This document shows positions 31,100-41,900 of a stretch of DNA of 64,000 bases, in pieces; the first letter of the stretch is position 1; each line of letters begins with the position of its first letter. Both the position numbers and the translations under genes were made by a program. The stretch comes from Corynebacterium falsenii (lineage in GTDB: Bacteria > Actinomycetota > Actinomycetes > Mycobacteriales > Mycobacteriaceae), in NCBI GenBank assembly GCA_001054945.1, contig JVKJ01000005.1, positions 1,088,336-1,152,335 of the forward strand. Direction: 5' to 3'. The notes under the pieces are model-generated. The model made no database searches and had not been told where the DNA came from. It saw only the letters and a program-made list of their open reading frames with translations.

Positions 31100-31792
31100 C
31101 TAACCGCCCAGCGCCGTCCGCCCTGCAAACGCCCGCGACAACGTGAGCTCATCAACGAATTCCAAGTCCCCGCCCATGGGGATCCCGCTCGCCAACCGCG
31201 AGACCGTCAGCCCCGGGAAGTCCCGGAGCAACCGCCCCAGGTAGGAGGCCGTCGCCTCACCCTCGGTGTTCGGGTCTGTAGCGATGATCACCTCAGTGAT
31301 CTCCGGTGCCGGCGCATACTCGCGCTCATCCTCGCCACCATCACTGTTCCCCGCGCCTGCTCCTCGGCCCGGGGCGATCTCCACATCCTTCAGCGCCCCG
31401 CCGATCCGCTGCACCAGCGCCGTGATGTTCAGTTGCTTCGGCCCCAATCCATTCAGCGGATCAAGTGCGCCACCCAATACGTGGTAGCGCCCGCGGTACT
31501 CCCCCGTCCGCTCGATGACCTGGATGTCCTTCGGCTCCTCCACCACACAAATGGTCCCGGCATCACGCCCCGAATCCGCGCAGATCCGGCACACCTCTTC
31601 CTGCGAGATGTTGTGACAAATCCGGCAGAATGCCACCCCGTCATGCAGCCGCCCTAACGCCGACTGCAGCCTCTCCACGTCGACGCGCTCCGACTCGAGC
31701 AAGTGCAGGGCAATGCGCTGCGCGCTCTTCGGACCAATTCCCGGCAGCCGGGAAAATTCGTCAATAACGTCTTGTAGCGGACCTTCGAACAA
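31100..31792 (-). CDS. recR: Recombination protein RecR
   Basis: 230 residues; with RecF/RecO loads RecA at gaps. N-terminal helix-hairpin-helix [17 protein letters not shown], zinc motif [16 protein letters not shown], then Toprim domain ([10 protein letters not shown] through [14 protein letters not shown]). About 25 residues longer than usual because of an inserted Gly/Glu-rich loop inside Toprim (around [17 protein letters not shown]). Starts 6 bases after the ybaB stop; same unit as ybaB and dnaX. Confidence 0.95.
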   Translation of the reverse strand: MFEGPLQDVIDEFSRLPGIGPKSAQRIALHLLESERVDVERLQSALGRLHDGVAFCRICHNISQEEVCRICADSGRDAGTICVVEEPKDIQVIERTGEYRGRYHVLGGALDPLNGLGPKQLNITALVQRIGGALKDVEIAPGRGAGAGNSDGGEDEREYAPAPEITEVIIATDPNTEGEATASYLGRLLRDFPGLTVSRLASGIPMGGDLEFVDELTLSRAFAGRTALGG

Positions 31793-31798
31793 CGGGTC

Positions 31799-32113
31799 TT
31801 AGAACCCCATGCCGCTCATGCCCTGCGACAGTGGGCCCATCTTTTCCTGTGCGAGGTCCTGGAGCTTCTTGTTGGCGTCCGAAAAAGCCCCGAGCACCAG
31901 GTCCTGCAGGGTTTCCACGTCCTCCGGGTCCACAACCTCGGGGGAGATGTTGACGGACTTCACGTCACCGGAACCGGAAAGCTCCATCTTCACCAGACCA
32001 TTTCCAGCCTCACCGGTCACGGTGGAGGCGGCAATCTCCGCCTGTGCTTCCTGCAGCTGCTGCTGCATCTGCTGTGCCTGTGCCATCAGCTGGTTCATAT
32101 CTGGCTGGGACAT
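31799..32113 (-). CDS. ybaB: Nucleoid-associated protein, YbaB/EbfC family
   Basis: 104-residue DNA-binding protein. N-terminal Gln-rich coiled coil (NQLMAQAQQMQQQLQEAQAE), then the conserved core GLVKMELSGSGDVKSVNISP. Between dnaX and recR, the standard position of this family. ATG with GGAGAGAG ribosome site. Confidence 0.95.
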   Translation of the reverse strand: MSQPDMNQLMAQAQQMQQQLQEAQAEIAASTVTGEAGNGLVKMELSGSGDVKSVNISPEVVDPEDVETLQDLVLGAFSDANKKLQDLAQEKMGPLSQGMSGMGF

Positions 32114-32195
32114 ACGCTCTCTCCTATTCTCAAAAATTCGTTCACATCAGCTTCGCTGTGCGCGAAGGTTTCGGGTAGCCACCTTACCCTGCTGC

Positions 32196-34790
32196 TCAAC
32201 GCATTCGTTTGCCGTCCAAGTGTTTCACAATCAATTCTCCGGCGATCTCCAGAGGGGTCCGTTCTTCGCGCTCCCCGGTGCCCTGTTCGCGTTCACTGAG
32301 CGCGTCCATGATCTCGTCCTCCTCAGAATTCTGGACGCCACCGTCCCGGCCACCATCTGCCTCAACACCAGAGGGTGGAGTGTTCGGTGCTTCGCTGGGC
32401 ACGAACTCCTCGCCCGGCTCCATGGGCGGCTCCGGCGGGAGTGGTACACCGCCCTCGAAGCCGTTCGCCATGTTGTATTCCTTGCGCTGGCGGATCTCCT
32501 CATTCTTTACCTCCCACCGCGGGCGCTTCTTGCCGTTGCCGCGGGAGGTCGAGGGACTACTGTCCGCCGTAGCGTTGGATGCCTGGGCAGCTGCTTGCCC
32601 ACTGCGGTTCTCCGCGCGGGAAGCTTTCTCCATCGCGCGAGCGCGCTCCAGGATCGCGGACGTGTTGCTACGCGAGCGGGACAGGTCATCCTCACCGGGG
32701 ACAATCGATCCAGAATCACCGATCGTGCCCGAGTCCTGGCCGCTCGCTTCGGCTTTTCCCGTGGGGGATGCGCTCCCGTCTGATCCCACGACCGCCATGA
32801 TGGAGCGCGGCTGCCCCATCACCTCGCCGGTCACCGTGCGGTACATGTCTGCGAACCTCTCCGAGTTCGCCATGTTCGCCAGACCGACCGTGTGGTGATC
32901 CAGCACGATTCGACTATCGTCGCTGAACTCTTCGTTCAATGTAGCGGTGCGCACGGCGATCCAGGCATCCAGATCCTGCTGTTGGAGGCGATCCAGAATG
33001 CGTGGCCACGCCTCGGACAAACCAGAGGTGGGTTGCGACTGGGAAACGTCCCGATCGGACGCGGCCTGGCCAGAATTGACTTCGCCCGCGAAGCCGTGGC
33101 CGGAGTTGTCCTGGACAGTGGTATCTCGATTCGCCGTGTCACTCGGTGGTGCGGGGGTGTTGCTGCTGTTCACAGCCGCATTCGCCGCCCGATTGCGATC
33201 CATGATCTCGCGGGCTTCACGCGCCTGCGCGATGATGTGCTGCTCCGAGGAATCCTCCGCCGGCGCAGATTCGACATCCTGCTGCGCCACTCGCTCAGGT
33301 TGCTCCAGCTCGACGGGCTGAGGAGCTGGCTCGGCCGGCTGCGCCGAGGGCTGTTCCGGCTCAACGTTCGACTGCGCCGCGGGCCGCTCCGGCTGGGCGG
33401 CCGACTGTGCCGGCGACTGATCTTGCTTCGCGGTCGGCTGGGTCTCTGGCTCTTCTGCCTGCTGGGCCTGGCGAGCACGACGCCTGCTCTTACGGTCGTA
33501 GGTGTACTCGCCGGCGATGTTCGCCTGGCCGCCGCTGCCCTTGCCACCACTGCCCGGACCGTCACTTACGGCACCCGCACCGGCGGGAACCCCAGACACC
33601 GCTCCGGCACCCGAACGACCGCCACCCGCGCGGCCGCCTGCGCCGCCGGCTTCCAACGCCTCAACGCGCTGCGCCAACGCCTCCACAGTCATACCCGCCG
33701 CCGGCAGCGCCAACCGCGCCATCAAAATCTCCAGCAGCAATCGCGGCGCTGTGGCACCGCGCATTTGCCCCAAGCCCTCGTTCACCAGGGCCGCACACCG
33801 AGTCAGCGTGGCCTGCCCCAGCATCTGTGCCTGGTCCTTCAAGGTGTCCTGCTGACCGGCCGGCACATCGACCAGCCCTTGTTCGAACGCATCTGGCACG
33901 GCCTGTACCACCAGTAGATCCCGGAACCGGTCCAGCAGGTCAGAGGCGAATCGGCGAGGATCGTAGCCCGCGTTGATGACCTCATCGACCACGCCGAACA
34001 GCCCTGCCTGATCCTGGTCTGCGAGCGCATCGATAGCCCGGTCGATCAGCGCGGCGTCCGTCACCCCCAGTAGGGCCACCGCCCGCGAGTACGTGACACC
34101 TTCGGGCCCGGCCCCCGCCAAAAGCTGGTCCATCACCGACAAGGAATCGCGCGGCGAGCCCCCGCCCGCGCGGACGACCAGCGGATACACGTTATCCTCC
34201 ACAGCCACGTGCTCCTCGGCCACGACCCTCTCTAACAGCCCCTTCATCGCTGGGGGTGTCAAGAGGCGGAATGGGTAATTGTGCGTCCGGGAGCGGATGG
34301 TAGCCAGCAGCTTCTCTGGCTCCGTCGTGGCGAAGATGAAGATCAAGTGCTCCGGCGGTTCCTCCACGATCTTCAACAACGCATTGAAGCCCTGGTTGGT
34401 GATCATGTGCGCCTCATCGATGATGAACACCCGATAACGCGATTCCGCCGGGGCATAGAAGGCCCGGTCGCGCAGCTCGCGCATGTCATCCACGCCGTTG
34501 TGCGAGGCGGCGTCCAGCTCCGTGACATCCAACGTCCCCGGCCCGCCGGGCGCCAGCGCCACGCAACTATCGCAGGTGCCGCACGGTGTGGAGGTGGGCC
34601 CCTCCACGCAGTTCAGGGAGCGGGCGAGGATCCTCGCAGAGGAGGTCTTGCCACACCCACGCGGTCCGGAGAACAGATACGCATGATTGATACGGCCGCT
34701 ATCCAGCGCGATGGACAGCGGCTCGGTCACGTGTTCCTGCCCGACGACCTCGGCAAAACTGGCGGGGCGATACTTCCGGTATAAAGCCAC
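32196..34790 (-). CDS. dnaX: DNA polymerase III subunit gamma/tau
   Basis: 864-residue clamp-loader ATPase. Walker A GPRGCGKTSSARIL, zinc module (Cys in CVEGPTSTPCGTCDSC), Walker B FIIDEAHM, sensor region IFATTEPEKLLATIRSR. Residues beyond about 390 form a long low-complexity Pro/Gln/Glu/Ala region with repeats such as QPERPAAQ and a terminal acidic segment. GTG start 34790 (VALYRKYRPASF); TACTGT 6 bases upstream fits a leaderless mRNA and excludes the 59-codon upstream extension. No programmed frameshift site was identified. Confidence 0.94.
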   Translation of the reverse strand: MALYRKYRPASFAEVVGQEHVTEPLSIALDSGRINHAYLFSGPRGCGKTSSARILARSLNCVEGPTSTPCGTCDSCVALAPGGPGTLDVTELDAASHNGVDDMRELRDRAFYAPAESRYRVFIIDEAHMITNQGFNALLKIVEEPPEHLIFIFATTEPEKLLATIRSRTHNYPFRLLTPPAMKGLLERVVAEEHVAVEDNVYPLVVRAGGGSPRDSLSVMDQLLAGAGPEGVTYSRAVALLGVTDAALIDRAIDALADQDQAGLFGVVDEVINAGYDPRRFASDLLDRFRDLLVVQAVPDAFEQGLVDVPAGQQDTLKDQAQMLGQATLTRCAALVNEGLGQMRGATAPRLLLEILMARLALPAAGMTVEALAQRVEALEAGGAGGRAGGGRSGAGAVSGVPAGAGAVSDGPGSGGKGSGGQANIAGEYTYDRKSRRRARQAQQAEEPETQPTAKQDQSPAQSAAQPERPAAQSNVEPEQPSAQPAEPAPQPVELEQPERVAQQDVESAPAEDSSEQHIIAQAREAREIMDRNRAANAAVNSSNTPAPPSDTANRDTTVQDNSGHGFAGEVNSGQAASDRDVSQSQPTSGLSEAWPRILDRLQQQDLDAWIAVRTATLNEEFSDDSRIVLDHHTVGLANMANSERFADMYRTVTGEVMGQPRSIMAVVGSDGSASPTGKAEASGQDSGTIGDSGSIVPGEDDLSRSRSNTSAILERARAMEKASRAENRSGQAAAQASNATADSSPSTSRGNGKKRPRWEVKNEEIRQRKEYNMANGFEGGVPLPPEPPMEPGEEFVPSEAPNTPPSGVEADGGRDGGVQNSEEDEIMDALSEREQGTGEREERTPLEIAGELIVKHLDGKRMR

Positions 34791-34830
34791 GGATCTACAG
34801 TACCGCCCGGGGGCAACACCCGCGCCAGGG

Positions 34831-35496
34831 CTAGGACGCCCGGAAAACGTCGTTGAGGTTGATCCCACCCTCGGCGATCCGCTGCTGCACGATCTCAAAT
34901 CCGCGGTGCGGATCCCCCGCTGCCTCGCCAGATTCCGCCTCCCCGCGGTACAGCGCCAGCTCCTCATCGTTCAGCATGACCAGCTGCGCGACCACTGTCA
35001 GCCGCCCTGGATGTGTGAAATCCAGCTGCTTTACCTCCCCCTCGCGCGCCTCCTTGGACCGCTTCCCGCCGGACTGGTTGACCTCGTGAACCTGCGGCAC
35101 CCCGCCGCCCCACACGAAGGGCACGATCAGTAGGCCGTGCTTGGCCGTGATGGACTCGTCGATCGCCGCCCCCAGGCCCTCCAGTACGGTGCCGGGCTGT
35201 GGCGAATGTACTTTCGGGTCCTCGGCGATCATCGCGCCGGCGCCGGCCACCAGCTCGCCCGCCACGGAACCATGCCCGGTGACCACCGTCATCAGCTCGA
35301 CCCGCACGTCCGTGCCATCGTCGGTGGACAGGGTGGGCCCGATCCTGCCTGCATCACAGGTCATGGCGACGGTCTCGGCGGGAGTGTCATCGGTGGCGTC
35401 TCCCCCCAGGAAAACCTCTGCGACCGTGAACGCGGGAGAAGAGACTCCCACCTGGCGCCGCTGCATGCGCGGCTCATCGGGAAGGATCCCGCGCAC
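34831..35496 (-). CDS. Conserved hypothetical protein
   Basis: 221 residues, cytoplasmic-looking, no signal or helices. Visible blocks: LLIVPFVWGGGVPQVHEVN, VKQLDFTHPGRLTVVAQLVM and ALYRGE. A resemblance to suppressor-of-fused-type domains was considered but cannot be supported here. The GTG start lies 22 bases after the aminotransferase stop, so it is probably co-transcribed with it. Function unknown. Confidence 0.65.
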   Translation of the reverse strand: MRGILPDEPRMQRRQVGVSSPAFTVAEVFLGGDATDDTPAETVAMTCDAGRIGPTLSTDDGTDVRVELMTVVTGHGSVAGELVAGAGAMIAEDPKVHSPQPGTVLEGLGAAIDESITAKHGLLIVPFVWGGGVPQVHEVNQSGGKRSKEAREGEVKQLDFTHPGRLTVVAQLVMLNDEELALYRGEAESGEAAGDPHRGFEIVQQRIAEGGINLNDVFRAS

Positions 35497-35518
35497 CCAG
35501 AATTCCGTCTCTTGCAGG

Positions 35519-36985
35519 TTAATCGCTGGCCTCCAGCTTCTCGATTGCCGCGAGCAGAACGCACGTGGCGAACCCGTCCATAGCGACCTCGAGCTGCTCG
35601 ATGGTGGGCATCGATGGGGCCAGTCGCAGGTTGCGGTCGTTGGGGTCCTTCTTCAGGGGGAAGGTAGCGCCCGCCGCCGTAAGTTGGACGCCAGCCTCCT
35701 TGGCCAATTCCACCACCCGCGCAGCCGTGCCATCCACCACGTCAACAGAGATGAAGTATCCGCCCTCGGGATCATTCCACCGGGCGACATCGAGCCCGCC
35801 CAAACGGGAATCCAGGATCTCGATCACGCGGCGGAACTTCGGTGCGAGGGAGGAGGCGTGCTTGCGCATCTGTTCGCGCACGCCGTCTGCATCCTGGAAG
35901 AAGCGGGCATGCGCCAGCTGGTTCACCTTGTTCGGGCCGATCCCGCGGACGTTCGCGATGCGGCCGTACCACTCCAGGTTCTCCGCGGAGGAGGCGAAGA
36001 ATGCCACACCGGAACCGGCCAGGGTGATCTTGGAAGTGGAGGTCATCCACCAGAAACGGTTGGGGTTGCCGGCTTCGCGGGCCATGTCCAGGACGTTGAG
36101 GATCTCCGGGAAGTCACCAGTGAGCGTGTGGACCGCGTAGGCGTTATCCCAGACGATGCGGAAGTCTGGGGCGGCAGTCTCCATCTCCGCCAGGGCCTGT
36201 GTCGTGGCCTTGTCAAAGGTGTAGCCGGTGGGGTTGGAGAACATGGGGACGGCCCACATTCCCTTCACGGCTGGGTCTTTGACCAGCTCGCGGACGGCAT
36301 TCATATCAGGGCCGGTTTCCGTCATGGGAACGGTGACCATCTCGAAGCCGAACAGCTCCGTAATGGAGTGGTGCCGGTCATAACCGGGCACGGGGCAGAT
36401 CCACTTGAGATCTTCCTCGGTGGACCAGGGCCGCGGGGAATCGTTGTTGCCGAAGGTGTAGGACCAGCTGATGAGGTCGAACTCGATGTTGAGGGAGGAG
36501 GAGTCCCCGGCGATGAGGTTCTCAGCGGAAATCCCTAGGGCGTCTGCCCACAGGTCGCGGATGTCGCTCAATCCGTTGAGCCCGCCGTAGTTACGGACAT
36601 CCGTTCCGTCCTGAGCCTTGTAATCCAGGCCTGGGAGGGAAAGCAGGTCATTGGAGAAGTCCAACTGTTCCGCTGAGGGCTTGCCGCGGGTGAGATCCAG
36701 CTTCAGATCCTTGGATTTCAGCTCGGCGTACGCCTTTTGAACTTCGTCCTTAATAATCAGCAGCTTCTCGCGGTCGGGATTCACGCCGTCGGTGGTAGCC
36801 GTCGGAATCTCCGTGTGCTCCGCATGGGTGACGCTGGCCGAAGCTGCCTGCGAAGTCACATCCTTGGCGCGGTGAACCTTGGCATGAGTGTCATTGGGCG
36901 CATCATGCCCGTCGCCGTGAGCAGATTCCGGGGTGGATGCGGATGCGTTGGTGTGTCGCCGTGGCTCGTTGGCATCGGTAGACAT
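35519..36985 (-). CDS. aspT: Aspartate aminotransferase, AspT/MocR-like subgroup
   Basis: 488 residues, PLP-dependent class I aminotransferase of the corynebacterial AspT type. Blocks LKLDLTRGKPSAEQLDFS, DGTDVRNYGG, WICPVPGYDRHHSITE, VWDNAYAVHTL and PLP lysine region TSTSKITLAGSG. An N-terminal extension of about 75 residues, hydrophilic and His/Thr-rich, is unlike the C. glutamicum protein. Start ATG 36985 has an AGGAGG ribosome site. Makes aspartate from oxaloacetate and glutamate, feeding lysC/asd. Confidence 0.92.
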   Translation of the reverse strand: MSTDANEPRRHTNASASTPESAHGDGHDAPNDTHAKVHRAKDVTSQAASASVTHAEHTEIPTATTDGVNPDREKLLIIKDEVQKAYAELKSKDLKLDLTRGKPSAEQLDFSNDLLSLPGLDYKAQDGTDVRNYGGLNGLSDIRDLWADALGISAENLIAGDSSSLNIEFDLISWSYTFGNNDSPRPWSTEEDLKWICPVPGYDRHHSITELFGFEMVTVPMTETGPDMNAVRELVKDPAVKGMWAVPMFSNPTGYTFDKATTQALAEMETAAPDFRIVWDNAYAVHTLTGDFPEILNVLDMAREAGNPNRFWWMTSTSKITLAGSGVAFFASSAENLEWYGRIANVRGIGPNKVNQLAHARFFQDADGVREQMRKHASSLAPKFRRVIEILDSRLGGLDVARWNDPEGGYFISVDVVDGTAARVVELAKEAGVQLTAAGATFPLKKDPNDRNLRLAPSMPTIEQLEVAMDGFATCVLLAAIEKLEASD

Positions 36986-37163
36986 TGTTGCTGGCCTCCT
37001 GGTTACCAGTGCGCGTGGATGGCACGTGGTTTCGCGCGGATGCGCTGACAGATACGTGCTTCGCTTGTGCCACCTGAGTGTAGTGGACAGGGTGAACAGG
37101 TTGGGGAGGTGGTGAACCAGTTCCGCTATTCCCCGCCTCGCGCTGGGAGCCGCAATGTATGCA

Positions 37164-37195
37164 CAAAAAATTCCCCCAGCCAATGACTGGGGGAA
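37164..37195 (-). terminator. Terminator of tRNA-Ser(GGA)
   Basis: On the minus strand ATTCCCCCAG / CTGGGGGAAT (10-bp stem, 6-base loop) followed directly by TTTTTTG. It lies 5 bases after the tRNA CCA end. Confidence 0.9.
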
Positions 37196-37199
37196 TGTG

Positions 37200-37288
37200 T
37201 GGCGGAGGATAGGGGATTTGAACCCCTGAGGGATGTGACTCCCGCACGCGTTCCAGGCGTGTGACATAGGCCGCTAGTCGAATCCTCC
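37200..37288 (-). tRNA. tRNA-Ser(GGA)
   Basis: Class II tRNA with long variable arm. Acceptor GGAGGAT pairs with ATCCTCC; anticodon stem CACGC/GCGTG encloses CTGGAAC, anticodon GGA; T-loop GTTCAAATC; CCA encoded at 37200-37202. Reads UCC/UCU. Confidence 0.95.
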
Positions 37289-37295
37289 GCAGATG

Positions 37296-37324
37296 AATAT
37301 ACATGCGCCGCCCAATCGTTCCAA
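37296..37324 (-). promoter_or_regulatory. Promoter of tRNA-Ser(GGA)
   Basis: Minus strand TTGGAA (plus 37319-37324), 17-bp spacer, TATATT (plus 37296-37301), ending 7 bases before the tRNA 5' end. Confidence 0.65.
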
Positions 37325-37460
37325 AATCAGCTGGTCACGCCGCATATTCAGAGAAACCCCCGACGGTGGCGCAGCGTCATAGCGTGGCCCCGCGCTCGGT
37401 CGCGCGTGTGCCTCTCTCACCCCTGAGGTCATCAGGCACCTTCGATTGATCAGGGACCCT

Positions 37461-37489
37461 TTGGCTCAACACTCACCGTGCGCTACGAT
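37461..37489 (+). promoter_or_regulatory. Promoter of SRP RNA
   Basis: TTGGCT (37461-37466), 17-bp spacer, TACGAT (37484-37489), followed 7 bases later by the predicted RNA 5' end. Confidence 0.6.
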
Positions 37490-37496
37490 CAAAGAC

Positions 37497-37590
37497 GGAT
37501 TCCGCGCGGCGTCTATCTCGTGAACTCCCCCAGGGCAGGAATGCAGCAAGGGTCAACGAGCTCTAACGGGTGCGCGGGGTCCCCTTTTTT
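37497..37590 (+). ncRNA. ffs: Signal recognition particle RNA (4.5S, ffs)
   Basis: The conserved SRP tip GGGCAGGAATGCAGCAAGGG is at 37543-37562. The 5' segment GGATTCCGCGC (37497-37507) pairs over 11 positions with GCGCGGGGTCC (37573-37583), closing one long hairpin as in small bacterial SRP RNA. A TTTTTT run ends it. Partner of Ffh in co-translational membrane targeting. Confidence 0.93.
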
Positions 37591-37635
37591 ATGTCGGGGG
37601 CCATCGACAGGGAGGGGACGCCACCGCCTTTGCTC

Positions 37636-38895
37636 TCAACGGCGCAGCGAGCGCCACATTAATACCGCTGCGGGCAGCATCAGCACCGCGTTCGCTCCGG
37701 CCATGAGCAGCAACATCGCCACCGGCCCCCACCACGATGCGATCACGCCACAGATCGCCGATCCCAGCGGAATCATGACTCGGTCCATGCCGCTGATCCC
37801 CAACACCGCACCGCGCGCCTCGTCCGGAGCCAGAACAATGACCGCCGCGCGATTGCTGGTGCGGTACAACTGACCGGCCAGCCCCAACAACACCAGCATC
37901 GCGCACAGCACCACGATGTGCGTCACCGACAGTGCACAAAGCACCAGAATGACACTGCTCAACGCCGCCATGAAGAACGCCAGGCGGCCCGGCCGCAGGA
38001 CCTTCCAGTCCCACAATTTCTCCTGCACCCGGTTGCGTACCTCCTGGGCGGAGGAGTTCCGACGCAAGAACAACGTGGCGGCCACCGCTCCGACAGCCGC
38101 GGCCACACTCGCGATCGCTGTCCACGTGCCGGAATCGCCCCCGGCGGCGATACTCCCGCTCCCGGGCCTCAACGCACCTCCGAGGTCGATCAACACGGGA
38201 AGCATGGAGGTATAGGGGAAGACCGCCACCATCGGGCCGATCGCGAGCACCACCTGAGCAGCCAGGCGCGGGTTTGAGGCGATCGCTCGCCATCCGGCGA
38301 ACCGGGACTGTTTCTCACGCTGGGGTTTCTCCGCCACGGGAGCCTTGACGGTGGCGTCCCCACCCTTCTCCTTGACCACGGAAAAGGCGAGCAACGACCC
38401 CACCAGAAGCAACCCCGCGAGGAGGGTGATTCCCCATCCTGCGCCCACGGTGGACATGAGCGCACCGGAGAGCGCGGGCCCGGCGACCAGGCACAACGTG
38501 ATCACGGTCGAGAGGTCGGCCATCCCCTTGACCACCCGGCCCTCGCCGGTGATCTCGACGACGGCGAGCTGGCGCACGGAGGCCTCCGCGGCGGTAACCA
38601 CCCCGCGCAGCACCAACAGGACCACCACCATCCACAGCGGCACATTCAGCAGCACGGCCGCACCGAGTGCCGCGGTCATCACGGCGGCAAACGCTCCAAT
38701 GACGCCCAGCATCCGCGCGGGGACCAACCGGTCGGCCAGCGCGCCCCCAATAGGGCCCGCGATCAGCAACGGCGCCAAGCGGGCCGCGGTAACCGCGCCG
38801 ATCATCGCAGGGTTTCCCGTGGCGTGCAGCACCCACCAATTCAGCATCACCAGTTCGGCGGCGCCCGCCAGGCGGGAAGCCGCCGCGGTCCACAT
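37636..38895 (-). CDS. MFS transporter, probable siderophore exporter (CiuF-like)
   Basis: 419 residues, 12 helices of the EntS/DHA3-like group (GPIGGALADRLVPARMLG, TSNRAAVIVLAPDEARGAVLG). It lies 28 bases downstream of the double-domain siderophore synthetase, so export of the product is the obvious role. Start is uncertain: ATG 38895 begins only just before helix 1 and has no ribosome site; an open in-frame stretch upstream (SPIKSLSAAYSRI, with CTG and ATT candidates) resembles normal MFS N-termini, suggesting a non-ATG start near 38919-38931. Confidence 0.82.
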   Translation of the reverse strand: MWTAAASRLAGAAELVMLNWWVLHATGNPAMIGAVTAARLAPLLIAGPIGGALADRLVPARMLGVIGAFAAVMTAALGAAVLLNVPLWMVVVLLVLRGVVTAAEASVRQLAVVEITGEGRVVKGMADLSTVITLCLVAGPALSGALMSTVGAGWGITLLAGLLLVGSLLAFSVVKEKGGDATVKAPVAEKPQREKQSRFAGWRAIASNPRLAAQVVLAIGPMVAVFPYTSMLPVLIDLGGALRPGSGSIAAGGDSGTWTAIASVAAAVGAVAATLFLRRNSSAQEVRNRVQEKLWDWKVLRPGRLAFFMAALSSVILVLCALSVTHIVVLCAMLVLLGLAGQLYRTSNRAAVIVLAPDEARGAVLGISGMDRVMIPLGSAICGVIASWWGPVAMLLLMAGANAVLMLPAAVLMWRSLRR

Positions 38896-38923
38896 GATGC
38901 GGGAATAGGCCGCGGACAGGGAT

Positions 38924-41900
38924 TTAATTGGACTTCACCGCCTGGGCACGAGCGCTGGCACCGTCCTCCTGAGATTGTCCGCTGTGAGTAACCAGCGGAT
39001 TGGGGATATCCACGTAGCGGTCGCCACCGTCTGTGGCCAGAGCCATGGTCACAAACGCCTTCTGGTGCAAGACCGGCGCGAGCAACCGATCGACCTCGTG
39101 ATCACGCACATCCTCGGCGGCGATGATCTCGTCCACCACGTCACGCACCACTTGCCACAATTCGTGCGGATTTTCCGGGCTCTCCAGCCACTGCTGCGCC
39201 TCCGCCACCGCTTCGACCATCCCTGACAGGTTGGCAAACACGTTCGCGTAGTAGCCCTTGTCCAGGAACTCATCCACATCGTCGGTGGCGGTCAGCGCGC
39301 CCGGGCGGGTGGGAACCTCGTAGCCAGCGGCGCGCATCCGGTCCTTGAGGATGCGCAGGCCACTGAAGTCCCGCAGCACCAGCCCGGCGTAGGTGGGGCC
39401 GGTGTGGCCCGGCGCGATACGGACCATGGTGTTCTGCAGGTGCGATTCCATAGCAACGCCGAAGCGCCACATCACCGGGAGGGCCACACCCATGAGGTCG
39501 GTGGCGTACTGGCGCAGGAAGCCCGCGGCGCCGCCGGGGGCATCGCGCAGGATCGCCGACAGCGGTGGCTCCTCTCCCGGGGGCTGGCCCCGGAGAGCGC
39601 AGGCGCTCACGGCGAATTCACCGCTGGGGATGACTTCGCGAACGTCGCCGCGGACGAGGGTGGACAGACCGCGGGTAACGCGGGATTCCTGGGACGGCCC
39701 GCCTTCGCGGTAGGCGATTCCCGCCTTCTCCGCGACCGTGCGGGTGCGCCCATTGCCCACCACGCGGTACACCAGGTCCGCGATGGTGAGGGCTACCTGC
39801 GGGGTGCCCAGCGCGGAGTTCTGCGACATGCTGCGCCGGGTGGAGGTCAGCTGCACGTCCAGCGCCGATTTCAGGAATGGCCGCTGCCCCTGGGGCCCCG
39901 GCGCGTGTGGGACCACCGTGCGCACGGAGATCGTGGGGTAGGCCGCGATCGTTGCGGAGGTGATGAGGACGATGTCCCTATCGAGGTGGGACGCCATCTC
40001 CTTGGCGATGATGTTTTCCCACTGCCACGGGTGGACCACGATGAGCCGGAAGTTCCCCCACAGCTCGGGGTGTTGCTGCCGAATTTCGCGCTCTGCCGCG
40101 CGGATGTGCGCTGGGAAGGCGGTCGCGAGCTCCTGGGCCACGGATCCGGTGCTGGAATGGTCCAGCAGTTCGCGGTGAACCGCTACCAGGCGCATGTCGA
40201 TCGGGCGGCCGCGCTCGGGGCCGAAGACGGTGCTTTCCTCCTCGCTCAATCCGCGCCGCAGCTTGGCCAGGGGGTGGACGGTGTGACCTTCTACGGCGAG
40301 GGAATCCACGAGCACGCCCGCCAGACCAGTCGGCGCGGTGGAGACGCGCGACCAATAGTCGGCGCTCCCGCGCACAAGGCGGGCTCGTTGCTCCAGCTGG
40401 CGGGTGCGGGCGCGCACGCGCTGGCGAGCTTGGGCCAGGGCATCAATCGCCTGCTTCTTGTCGGACTGCAGCGCCTGCGCTTCTGCCGTATCTGCTTGCA
40501 GCTGGTCTTCCGAGATGCCCTCCATGTCACAGGTCTCGCGGAGCCGGCGCTCCACTTCCGCCTGAGCATGGTGCCTTTCGCGTTCCAGGCCCGTCATCCA
40601 GCAGCGCTGGATCGCTGCCCGCTCCCGGTGCAGGGGATTGGGGATGCGCACATACGCCTGTTCTGTGACGGCGCCGCTCAGCCGCATCGCGAGCACGCGC
40701 TTCAGCGGCAGGTCCGGCGCCATTACGCGGTGGAACACCTCATCAATCAGCTGCACGCGCCCCGGCTCACTACCCCGCGACCGGGAGTTGCGGGCTGACA
40801 GGTGCTCCTCCATCAATGCATCTGCCGCCGGGTTCCACACGCAGTGCGCCAGCTCGTCGCCGTCGACCCGCTGCGCATTCTCGCGCCCCTCGTCGGCGCC
40901 GCGCAGCACCTCGTGCAACCCATCCCACAGGTTGGCGAACAGAGGGTAGGTGGCCTTGTCCACGAGCTTGTGCAGCGACTCGCAGTCCAGCGCCGTGCCT
41001 CGCACGCGCTCAACCAGCGCATCGCCGCGCTCCCCCCACGGCACATCGAACAGCGGGCTATCCCGCAGGATGCGCGCCCCGCCGAAGTCGCGGACCGCGA
41101 TCGCATGCGGCACCCCGTCACGCAGCACGATGACCGTATTCTGCGGGTGCGCCTCCAAGGCAACCCCCCAACGAGCCAACAGCCCGGCCACCGGCGCGGC
41201 CAACACGCGGGACAGCTCCGCGAACCACGCGGTGATCACGTCGCGGCGAACCTGCTGCGGGTCCTCCGCCGCATCTTCCGCACGCCGGGCCACCAGGTCA
41301 TCAATGATGTCTGCCAGCAGCGGACGCCCGGTCAGCGGGTTCGGCGCCTGCAACGTGGCCACGGGCATGGGCACATCGCCCTCCGGCATAGTGGCCACGG
41401 GATCGCGGCGAATGAGCGCGCCCAGGCAATAGCTCCGGATCCCTTCGCTGGCTTCCCAACGCACGCCCGCCAGCTCCTCGCACAGTCTGAAGGCGGGTTC
41501 ATCATCGCTGGTCCGCGGGACGATGGCGGTATCCACGGACAGGATCTCCTGCACCAGCGGACTCAGGCTCGGCCCCACCAGCGCTCCGCGGGAAATCCCC
41601 CGAATCGCACCCGTGAGCTGTGCGTTCAGCGCCAACTTAATGTGGGCACTGCCCGTCCCGTCGCTCACGCGCAGCGTCCGCACGCTCATCATTGGTTCAG
41701 CGGTCGCAGTCGTTGTCAGGATCGCGATGTCCCCGCGGGAGATCTCCGTGGCGAACTCGCTGCGGATCACGTTGTCCAACTGCCACGGGTGCACAGGGAT
41801 TACCGTCATCCCCGTGCGATCCTCGATCTTCGGGTGATTTTCCAGTTCGTTGTCCAGCTCCCCGGCTACCTCGGGAAGCAATTCGCGCAGCGCCTCGACC

